8,004 nt of DNA, from positions 1-8,004 of the forward strand of contig JAAYGE010000052.1 of assembly GCA_012727835.1 (NCBI GenBank). The letters are read 5' to 3'. This DNA is from Bacillota bacterium (GTDB lineage: Bacteria > Bacillota_H > UBA994 > UBA5500). Within the stretch, counting starts at the first letter, position 1; every line of letters begins with the position of its first letter. The notes under the pieces were generated by a model. It saw only the letters and a list, made by a program, of their open reading frames with translations. It was not told the DNA's origin and did no database searches. Below, in pieces: positions 1-4,951 of this stretch. The translations under genes and the position numbers were made by a program.

Positions 1-71
1 CGCCAAACGAAGGCTTGCGGGCGCCGATCTGCGAGCTTAAGCTCAATCGGATCTCGGTAGCGCGTACTCAT
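1..71 (-). CDS. DUF6504-like small protein, N-terminus only (SOS-regulated)
   Basis: The minus strand opens an ATG at 71 and reads MSTRYRDPIELKL..RPQAFVW before the window edge. This pattern (PIE-L.L.D.RP.AF.W) resembles the beginning of the small DUF6504 family, whose members often sit beside Y-family or mutasome DNA polymerases. An SD-like AGAAGGTG lies 7 bases upstream of the ATG. The gene is preceded by a well-formed promoter carrying a LexA box, which fits a DNA-damage role. Only 23 complete codons are visible, so the family call rests on a short stretch plus the regulatory context. The function within translesion synthesis is inference. Confidence 0.6.
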   Translation of the reverse strand, partial: MSTRYRDPIELKLADRRPQAFVW

Positions 72-104
72 GTCAAACACCTTCTCAAAAGACTATTATG
101 CAAT

Positions 105-133
105 ATTATACCGAACAACCGTTCGGGTATGAA
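105..133 (-). promoter_or_regulatory. Sigma-A promoter of the DUF6504-like gene
   Basis: On the minus strand a perfect -10 TATAAT (plus 110-105) lies 17 bases from a -35-like TTCATA (133-128, four of six consensus bases). The start codon at 71 is about 34 bases downstream of the -10. The spacer consists almost wholly of the LexA box, the classical position for repression by occlusion of RNA polymerase. Confidence 0.75.
112..125. promoter_or_regulatory. LexA (SOS/DinR) box
   Basis: CGAACAACCGTTCG matches the Gram-positive LexA operator CGAAC-N4-GTTCG in both half-sites. It lies between the -35 and -10 of the minus-strand promoter. A second, degenerate half-site (CGAACATATGTG on the minus strand, plus 144-155) sits upstream; its second half departs from consensus, so it is not called. 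The box indicates damage induction of the left-edge gene. Confidence 0.85.
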
Positions 134-216
134 TAGATTATAGCACATATGTTCGCTTTTGGCTGGTGTAATTTTTGGAGCTACGGGGCAGGGGGATAAG
201 AAACTTGTGGCGAAGA

Positions 217-262
217 GGGTCACAAAGCGGGGGTCTCAGGGGATATACAGGTGAGGGGGTGA
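217..262 (+). promoter_or_regulatory. Module copy A: GTCACAAA-N15-GATATA plus strong SD
   Basis: GTCACAAA at 219-226, 15 bases, GATATA at 242-247, 5 bases, then GAGGGGGTGA at 253-262. Block sequence and spacing match the other three copies. It differs only at the left edge, where two bases of GGGTGTCACAAA are missing (GGGTCACAAA). It directly precedes the ATG at 271. Interpreted as an ECF-sigma promoter joined to a ribosome binding site. Read as codons it gives VTKRGSQGIYR-stop, similar to the sigma factor C-terminus. Confidence 0.6.
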
Positions 263-270
263 GGGTAATT

Positions 271-426
271 ATGATTCGGCAGCGCCCTATATTACTCATC
301 GTTGTTTTTGTGTTAGCCATCACTTTGTTCTATTTCCTGTGGGGCCGTCCTGCATTAAGAAGTGATGACACCAAATTTGGTGGCTCAACGCCTCCACTCA
401 AGGCTGGGCAAACCTGCCGTTTCTAG
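271..426 (+). CDS. Small single-pass membrane peptide (51 aa), possibly truncated
   Basis: The ATG at 271 follows module copy A, with GAGGG 5 bases upstream. The peptide begins MIRQRP, has a hydrophobic helix at about residues 7-24 (PILLIVVFVLAITLFYFL), then a short polar tail with Gly, Ser and Pro. No family is recognised. The earlier in-frame start region (from 175) would be Arg/Gly-rich sequence through the promoter module and is rejected. The stop at 424-426 is close to the vanW stop, with no terminator between. Skipping one G near 408-410 opens a tail reading KPAVSSPAAASYFKCY that ends at 460, so a frameshift is possible. A membrane-anchored product is inferred; the role is unknown. Confidence 0.5.
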   Translation: MIRQRPILLIVVFVLAITLFYFLWGRPALRSDDTKFGGSTPPLKAGQTCRF

Positions 427-446
427 TCCAGCAGCCGCCTCTTACT

Positions 447-1280
447 TTAAGTGTTACTAACGGTTCGTGATTGCAGGAAGGGAACATACATCGTGAGAGC
501 GTGGTTTCCGGTAATATAGGTTTCGTCAATGAACTCTCCATCTAAAGAATAACGTTGGCGGTACAGTTCGTTATGGCGGCTGAAACCGCCCCAGGGTTCG
601 CTGCGCATCATATGATTGCGTTCCACCACTTGGTAACGGTAGGCTGGTTCAGTGGTGGCCAACCAACGCCCCTCCAAGAACTCGGGGCCAACGCGTACCT
701 GTAGCTGGAAAGTATCTGCCGTATCGTTGCGGATCATCAGGTCGCGGTAGGGGTAAACGCAGGTTGCCCCGCTGCCAAAGGGCAGCACCCGATTGGAGTC
801 GGGGAAAACATCAAAGGAATGGCGATAGCGCTCCACCACAGTTAAAGGGGTATGTAGTGTCATCCAATAGATCAGGTTGGAGAGCTGGCAGAGACCGCCA
901 CCAATACCATACCGGAAAGTGCCCATAAAGAGTACCATACCTGGAACGTATCCCTTTTTCGCCGTCGGCTTGCCGATAGTCTTCCAGTAGCTCAGGGTTT
1001 CACCGGGCTGCAAGATAAGCCCATCTAGCTTGGCCGTAGCTAGGCGCAAATTGATAATCTTGTTGTATTGGTATTGCATATCGACGTCTTTCAGCTTCCG
1101 TAGCAGAGGCGTCTTATGCTCAAAATGCAGATAGGGGAGGGGCTCTATTTGTCTCTGGCGGGCAAAACGATAGCGGCCCGAGTACCAGAGTAGGTATCGC
1201 TTCAGTGTATAGTAGCGCTTCCCCAGAGCTAGCCTCAGTTTGCTACGGTTCAGCGGCCGTGAAACCTGGTTTTTGCCCAT
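447..1280 (-). CDS. vanW: VanW family protein
   Basis: A 277-residue protein starting at ATG 1280 with SD GGGGGA 6 bases upstream. The VanW core is clear: PGETLSYWKTIGKPT at about residues 92-106, the glycine-rich GIGGGLCQLSNLIYWM at 125-140, and ERYRHSFDVFPD plus PFGSGAT at 150-173. These are the most conserved blocks of PF04294. The protein has a basic N-terminus and no evident signal peptide or transmembrane segment. VanW is an accessory protein of vanB-type vancomycin-resistance clusters, but chromosomal homologues are widespread in Bacillota and their biochemical function is unknown. No vanH, vanX or D-Ala ligase gene is nearby, so resistance should not be inferred. It is separated from the sigma operon by a terminator and has its own upstream dyad, so it is probably independently controlled. 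Confidence 0.93.
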   Translation of the reverse strand: MGKNQVSRPLNRSKLRLALGKRYYTLKRYLLWYSGRYRFARQRQIEPLPYLHFEHKTPLLRKLKDVDMQYQYNKIINLRLATAKLDGLILQPGETLSYWKTIGKPTAKKGYVPGMVLFMGTFRYGIGGGLCQLSNLIYWMTLHTPLTVVERYRHSFDVFPDSNRVLPFGSGATCVYPYRDLMIRNDTADTFQLQVRVGPEFLEGRWLATTEPAYRYQVVERNHMMRSEPWGGFSRHNELYRQRYSLDGEFIDETYITGNHALTMYVPFLQSRTVSNT

Positions 1281-1292
1281 AACAATCCCCCA

Positions 1293-1332
1293 TTCTTGCT
1301 CGTAGCTACAGTACTGTATAAGGCAGCAAGAA
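1293..1332. promoter_or_regulatory. 40-bp dyad upstream of vanW (operator candidate)
   Basis: A perfect 12-bp palindrome TACAGTACTGTA (1307-1318) is flanked symmetrically by 8-bp inverted arms TTCTTGCT (1293-1300) and AGCAAGAA (1325-1332). Both share the same centre, 1312.5. There is no T-tract on either side, so it is not a terminator. It begins 13 bases upstream of the vanW ATG. A repressor operator or a structured 5' leader are the likely explanations. Confidence 0.5.
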
Positions 1333-1351
1333 CCTGCTTACGAGATGATAG

Positions 1352-1380
1352 AAGGCCCACTCGGTTGCGGGGTGGGCCTT
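1352..1380 (-). terminator. Intrinsic terminator of the sigma / anti-sigma / DUF6147 operon
   Basis: AAGGCCCAC (1352-1360) pairs with GTGGGCCTT (1372-1380) around an 11-base loop. It lies 23-51 bases downstream of the minus-strand stop at 1403. The tract after the stem on the minus strand is CTATC, so the U-run is poor. On the plus strand it is TCTT. Termination is likely for the minus-strand operon, less sure for any plus-strand reading. Confidence 0.65.
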
Positions 1381-1402
1381 TCTTGCATCTGTTATTGCTG
1401 TG

Positions 1403-1843
1403 CTAGTAGGCAGTAGCAGGAGAGGTGATTACTAGCTGATTTTCGCTGCCACTAGCATTTGAGGCGTAAAAAGTAATGTGTGCCACATAGGTGCGTCCTG
1501 CGATACCAGGGAAGACGATGCTCCCGGAGTGCTGCAGCACGTTATAACCCATGAGATCAGGGAAATTCTCGTAGCGATAAGTACGTACGGTAGTCCATGA
1601 TGTCGCGGTCTTTTCCTTGATCTGCACTTCAGTGGCACCTAATTGTTTCATTAAAGAGGTGCCTGTTACTCGGAAATCGATGCGAACGAGACCGTAGCCA
1701 GTTGGTTCTAAGGATGCCTGAATGGAATCAAAGTAATCGCTAGCTCGCAAAGGTATTTCCGCTGCTACCGCTGTATGCGATGAAAAAGCAAAGCTTAATA
1801 ACAATGCCACTAGTAAAATGCTGTAATACCTTGGTTTTCTCAT
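1403..1843 (-). CDS. Small secreted protein, DUF6147-like
   Basis: A 146-residue product with a Sec signal peptide: MRKPRYYS, hydrophobic ILLVALLLSFAFSS, and a likely cleavage after AVAA near residue 28. The mature part (LRASDYFDSIQASLEPTGYG, IDFRVTGT.LMKQLGA, then IKEKTATSWTTVRTY) resembles the small DUF6147 family of Clostridia, thought to be beta-rich exported proteins of unknown function. The start codon is 3 bases after the anti-sigma stop. Its SD (AAAGGAG) lies within the last codons of the anti-sigma gene, so translational coupling is likely. As the last gene of the sigma operon it may be a sensed or effector envelope protein; that is inference. Confidence 0.7.
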   Translation of the reverse strand: MRKPRYYSILLVALLLSFAFSSHTAVAAEIPLRASDYFDSIQASLEPTGYGLVRIDFRVTGTSLMKQLGATEVQIKEKTATSWTTVRTYRYENFPDLMGYNVLQHSGSIVFPGIAGRTYVAHITFYASNASGSENQLVITSPATAY

Positions 1844-1846
1844 CTT

Positions 1847-2740
1847 CTATCTCCTTTCATAAATAGATAGCACTATCTGTTCTAGTTCTTCATAGGTCAC
1901 TGTTCCATTTATCGAGCATTCGAATTGGTCGACTGACCAGACAACTCGGTTCTGCGCATTGTTGGACATGAAGTAGTAGGTGACGCCGTTAATCCGTAAC
2001 GAGGTAACCAGAGAGTCGTCCTTTTCATATATGGTGTCAGCCTTGGTAATGTAATCAAAGCTAAGCATGAGTGTTTCTGATTCGTGGATGAAGGCAGAGA
2101 TTACCCCCTTAAATGGGGTAGTGGATGTTTCAACTATCGGATGTCCATCGAAGCGTTCCGGAATCCAGGTTGGTGCTAAAGTAGTCGGTATCTCTAGCTC
2201 TTTCATTGTCGCATACACTGGTTGCAGCCGGGGGTCTGAGGCGTCTGGGAACAAATCTTCCCCTAAAGTCTCGTTCAGATTGTCGTTGGGCTCCACAGGA
2301 GCTTTCAGCCGGAAAATCTCGGCTGTCCACTGGGCAATATTCTCGAAGATGTTATAACCATAAACTTGATAAGCAAAAACCGAGGTAGACAGGATGAACA
2401 CGACTATTATAGCTGCGGCCCAGGAAAGTCGAGGTGGTATAAAACAACGTTTAGTAGATTTCGTTTTTCTGATAGTGGCACCGTATAGAGTCTCATCGGC
2501 TTCAACCAGAGGCAGGTAGTGATGCTTAAAAGACTGCCAGGCTGCCGCTACTTCAGCTTCCCTGTCTTCATTCAGCCCCGAAGACTTCTTTTCCTCAATT
2601 ACCTCTAAAATCGCCAGAGTCTGCTCAGCCGTCAGGTTATTGCTATCAGCTAACCAATCCTGCCGGAGTAACTCCTCTAGTTGTGCTAAATCCAAGTGAG
2701 CAAAACGCTCTTTTAGTGCATCCCGGTTTTCAGATTGCAT
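1847..2740 (-). CDS. Membrane anti-sigma factor with DUF4367-like extracytoplasmic domain
   Basis: A 297-residue protein immediately downstream of the ECF sigma gene (13-base gap between the stop and the ATG at 2740). Residues 1-100 form a polar, helical cytoplasmic part expected to bind the sigma factor. One transmembrane helix lies at about 105-124 (LSWAAAIIVVFILSTSVFAY). The remainder is extracytoplasmic and ends in a DUF4367-type domain (about 185-295: PTWIPERFDG, FDYITKADTIYEKDD, INGVTYYFMSN, FECSINGTVTYEELEQIVLSI). Gene order and topology are those of ECF anti-sigma factors with this domain, which release sigma when the envelope is disturbed. No zinc-binding HXXXCXXC motif of the ZAS type was seen. 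The gene has a strong SD (AGGGGGTGATG) that is also the right end of module copy D. Confidence 0.85.
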   Translation of the reverse strand: MQSENRDALKERFAHLDLAQLEELLRQDWLADSNNLTAEQTLAILEVIEEKKSSGLNEDREAEVAAAWQSFKHHYLPLVEADETLYGATIRKTKSTKRCFIPPRLSWAAAIIVVFILSTSVFAYQVYGYNIFENIAQWTAEIFRLKAPVEPNDNLNETLGEDLFPDASDPRLQPVYATMKELEIPTTLAPTWIPERFDGHPIVETSTTPFKGVISAFIHESETLMLSFDYITKADTIYEKDDSLVTSLRINGVTYYFMSNNAQNRVVWSVDQFECSINGTVTYEELEQIVLSIYERR

Positions 2741-2747
2741 GGCATCA

Positions 2748-2794
2748 TCACCCCCTAATCGTATATCCGCGATTGAGTCTTTTTTGTGACACCC
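2748..2794 (-). promoter_or_regulatory. Module copy D inside the 3' end of the sigma gene, facing the anti-sigma gene
   Basis: On the minus strand, GGGTGTCACAAA (2794-2783), 15 bases, GATATA (2767-2762), then AGGGGGTGA ending at 2748, 8 bases before the anti-sigma ATG. The same bases encode the sigma C-terminus GVTKKTQSRIYD-stop. The identical block sequences and identical 15-base spacer shared with three plus-strand copies argue that the DNA, not only the peptide, is conserved. As a promoter it would give sigma-driven extra expression of its own inhibitor. Promoter activity is inference. Confidence 0.55.
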
Positions 2795-3312
2795 AATCTA
2801 GCTTTTTCCTTTTTCTTATACTCGCGGCCGTATTGGGCTCTAAACCTTTCTCTTGCCCTTTGGATTCGTTTTCGACAAGCTGCCAAACTAATGCCCAGTT
2901 CTTTGGCCAGCTCTAACGTAGAACAACCATCTATGCCTGTGCGGCTCAGCAAATAATAGTCTTCCTGGCTGACCAGACCGTCGTAGAGCAGGGCCGGGTC
3001 CTTGTAATGAGCCGTAGGGTCAGGGATATTTAGTGCCGATTCATCTAGAAATAGGTAGCGACTATGCAAATTGCGTGCTTCTTGAATTCGTCGGGTGATA
3101 TATTTCAATGTGTTCATTATCCAACCCTGTGGGTTAGGGCTCGATTTAATGCTATCTAGGCGCTGGCAGGCCGTTACAAAGGTCTCTTGTACCGCTTCTT
3201 CAGCTAGCGCTTCTTTCTGCAAAACCCTTTTGGCATAGCTGAACAGAAGCGTATACATTTCACGGTATAGCCCTTCAATATATTCCATGTCGGACGCAGT
3301 GAGCTTCTTCAT
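2755..3312 (-). CDS. ECF-type RNA polymerase sigma factor (sigma-70 family)
   Basis: A 185-residue protein from ATG 3312. This start is preferred over the upstream ATG at 3390 because GGGGGAGGGTGATG lies just before it and because the sigma-A promoter -10 is downstream of 3390. Region 2 spans about residues 10-80 (LYREMYTLLFSYAKRV, AEEAVQETFVTACQRLDSI, NPQGWIMNTLKYITRR). Region 4 spans about 115-165, with the helix-turn-helix CSTLELAKELGISLAACRKRIQ. There is no region 1.1 or 3, as expected for ECF factors. It directs core polymerase to a small regulon and is held by the membrane anti-sigma encoded next. Its last 12 codons contain module copy D. The regulon is proposed to be the genes behind the four modules. 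Confidence 0.93.
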   Translation of the reverse strand: MKKLTASDMEYIEGLYREMYTLLFSYAKRVLQKEALAEEAVQETFVTACQRLDSIKSSPNPQGWIMNTLKYITRRIQEARNLHSRYLFLDESALNIPDPTAHYKDPALLYDGLVSQEDYYLLSRTGIDGCSTLELAKELGISLAACRKRIQRARERFRAQYGREYKKKEKARLGVTKKTQSRIYD

Positions 3313-3361
3313 GCGCCCATCACCCTCCCCCACCAGTTTTTTACTTATGCTTATTGACAAT

Positions 3362-3390
3362 ATCATAGAATAGATTGATTGGTTAAGCAA
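3362..3390 (-). promoter_or_regulatory. Sigma-A-like promoter of the ECF sigma operon
   Basis: On the minus strand, TTGCTT (3390-3385), 17-base spacer, TATGAT (3367-3362), about 50 bases before the sigma ATG at 3312. Spacing is ideal, with good matches in both hexamers. The sigma gene itself is not preceded by the GTCACAAA module, so housekeeping transcription of sigma is implied. Confidence 0.65.
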
Positions 3391-3446
3391 ATGAAAATGA
3401 TGGAGATGCGGTGCTTATATCTTTAATAACATGAATTAATGAATGA

Positions 3447-3490
3447 GGGTGTCACAAATTGAGTTTCCCAATGGATATACGGGTGAGGGG
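3447..3490 (+). promoter_or_regulatory. Module copy B before the RCC1 lipoprotein gene
   Basis: GGGTGTCACAAA (3447-3458), 15 bases, GATATA (3474-3479), 5 bases, GAGGGG (3485-3490). Same architecture as copies A, C and D. Read as codons it is GVTN-stop-VSQWIYG-stop, so any former coding reading is now interrupted. It is divergent from the sigma operon promoter, whose -35 is about 57 bases away. Confidence 0.6.
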
Positions 3491-3541
3491 ATGGTGATGA
3501 TAGGGGTGTTTTTGGCCCCCCCAGTAATTGTAGGTAGCTAA
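3491..3541 (+). CDS. Possible 16-codon leader ORF after module B
   Basis: ATG at 3491 (or ATG 3497, 6 bases after GAGGGG) opens a short hydrophobic reading frame, MVMIGVFLAPPVIVGS, ending at TAA 3539-3541. It ends 5 bases before the TTG start of the lipoprotein. It has the best SD in the region, but the peptide resembles nothing recognised, and it contains a C7 run and a GGGG/CCCC pairing. It may be a leader peptide, a decayed start, or chance. Confidence 0.2.
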   Translation: MVMIGVFLAPPVIVGS

Positions 3542-3546
3542 AGAAA

Positions 3547-4723
3547 TTGGAAGTGATTTTTATACGTAAGAACAAAATTATGCTGCTAGGCGTTGCTATT
3601 CTACTGGTGTTAAGCCTAGTATTAACTGGTTGTAAAGCACTAAAGGCCAAAAAACTGGACCCAGCCACTGTGACAGAAATAAGCGGCAATGGAGACCGTG
3701 CTCTGATTGTTACGTCTAATAGCGAGCTGTGGGCTAGTGGTTGGAGTAGCAATGGAGAATTAGGTATTGTCAGCCGCGGGGAGAAGCCGGTCAAGCTGGC
3801 TGACGGAGTTAAGCAGGCGATTGCTCTACCCAGGTCTACCATCTATCTAGCGGAAGATGGTACATTGTGGGTGATGGGTAACGACCAAGACTTCAAGGTT
3901 TTCCCCGAGGCTGTAGAAAAGGCTCGTGGTAATCACAGAAGATATTTAACTAAGACTAAGGTTCTGACCGGTGTACGTAAAATAGCCGCAGGTGAGGAAC
4001 ATGTGCTTATATTAAGAGACAACGGCGAACTACTCGGATTTGGCGACAATACCTTCGGTCAGCTGGGGAGTGACCAGTTGGCTCGGTTGGAGACTATTGC
4101 TCAAGACGTGATAGATATGTTTGCCGGTGGCGACCGTTCCTATTACCTGACAAAGGATGGACAGCTTTTTGCCTGCGGCGCTAACGGTTGGGGAGAGTTG
4201 GGTTTTGGTGAGTGGGGGATTATCAGTTTCAAAGGTTCCAATCACCGACCTATAGCACACTCCACCCCGCAGAAGATGGCCGATGATGTGAAGCGTTTTT
4301 GCCGCCCCGCAACGTACCCTGATTCTTAAGAATGATGGTCGACTTTATCAGCTGGGTCTTAACCTGGATGATATCTACAGCAATGGCGACGATCTCAGTG
4401 CAGAACCAATATTGATAGCTGATCAGGTACAAAAGATGGGGATTGCCACTATCGATGCGGGCGACTTAGTTGTAGTGCTTAGACAGGACGGAAGCCTATA
4501 CGGTTATGGTGCTGCCGTTGATGAGTTGGTGCCTGGGGCATCAACCGACGGCTGGGTTGAAATTGCATCTTCAGTGGAAGATTTTTGGGTTACGCCCCAT
4601 CTGTTTGTGAAGACTACCGATGGTAAGATGCGAGCTGCTGGAGCGCTTAAGGGCCTTCAAGTTCCTCCTATAACTTCAGGAGATTACGGGCAGCTGGCCG
4701 GTTGGACCTGGGCGGGAGAATAG
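3547..4723 (+). pseudogene. RCC1-repeat lipoprotein, single-base frameshift
   Basis: The reading begins at TTG 3547 with a lipoprotein signal (RKNKIMLLGVAILLVLSLVLTGC, lipobox LTGC with Cys29). It continues into RCC1-type beta-propeller repeats: LWASGWSSNGELGI (61-74), VRKIAAGEEHVLILRDNG..LLGFGDNTFGQLG (143-174) and LTKDGQLFACGANGWGELGFG (201-221). The frame ends at TAA 4327-4329. If one T of the T5 run at 4296-4300 is removed, the frame runs on as VKRFAAPQRTLILKNDGRLY to TAG 4721-4723, giving about 391 residues. VKRFAA aligns with VRKIAA of an earlier repeat, which pins the lesion site. The start is uncertain: GGAAGTGAT followed 4 bases later by ATA at 3562 looks like a lost ATG. Such proteins are surface-anchored; ligand unknown. 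It lies behind module copy B. Confidence 0.85.
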
Positions 4724-4735
4724 TTGTTAACAAAA

Positions 4736-4780
4736 GGCGGCTACTGGTTTAGTGCTAGGAGCCGCCCATATTTTGCTTTG
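4736..4780 (+). terminator. Terminator after the RCC1 lipoprotein gene
   Basis: GGCGGCT (4736-4742) pairs with AGCCGCC (4760-4766) across a 17-base loop, followed by the T-rich CATATTTTGCTTT. It starts 13 bases after the stop. The loop is longer than usual and the U-tract is broken. Confidence 0.6.
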
Positions 4781-4814
4781 CCTGCTGTGAGGTCTTGGAA
4801 AATTCCTTTGTTAT

Positions 4815-4862
4815 GGGTGTCACAAATTGGACCTCTCAACTGATATATAGATGAGGGGGTGA
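4815..4862 (+). promoter_or_regulatory. Module copy C before the amidase gene
   Basis: GGGTGTCACAAA (4815-4826), 15 bases, GATATA (4842-4847), 5 bases, GAGGGGGTGA (4853-4862). It shares GGGTGTCACAAATTG exactly with copy B. An ATG at 4813 makes the module readable as a 13-codon ORF, MGVTNWTSQLIYR, stopping at 4852-4854 within the SD. It follows the RCC1 gene terminator, so it is well placed to be the start of a new transcription unit. Confidence 0.6.
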
Positions 4863-4951
4863 TCGAAACAGGAGTTTCTATGTGTGACAAGACGAGCTAC
4901 TGGTGTACGTGTGCTCAGGTACTCAAGTGTAAAAAGAAAGGGAAGAAAAAC

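Noticed and set aside
144..155. Second LexA box
   Set aside because: Only one half-site (CGAAC) matches; the other half GTGCT departs from GTTCG.
175..270. N-terminal extension of the membrane peptide from 175
   Set aside because: It would translate the promoter module as Arg/Gly-rich sequence; the ATG at 271 has the SD and a normal membrane-anchor start.
447..1280. Vancomycin resistance locus
   Set aside because: Only a VanW-family gene is present; no van ligase, dehydrogenase, dipeptidase or two-component genes occur in the window, and VanW alone does not confer resistance.
2067..2388. Overlapping plus-strand ORFs inside the anti-sigma gene
   Set aside because: Shadows of the anti-sigma coding frame; no SD and no protein-like composition.
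3313..3390. Longer sigma factor starting at 3390
   Set aside because: The extension MLNQSIYSMILS.. covers the sigma operon promoter and lacks an SD; ATG 3312 has a strong one.
3423..3842. 139-codon minus-strand ORF opposite the RCC1 gene
   Set aside because: It is antisense to the lipoprotein signal and first repeats, has low-complexity Ser/Leu/Pro content, no SD, and runs through module B.
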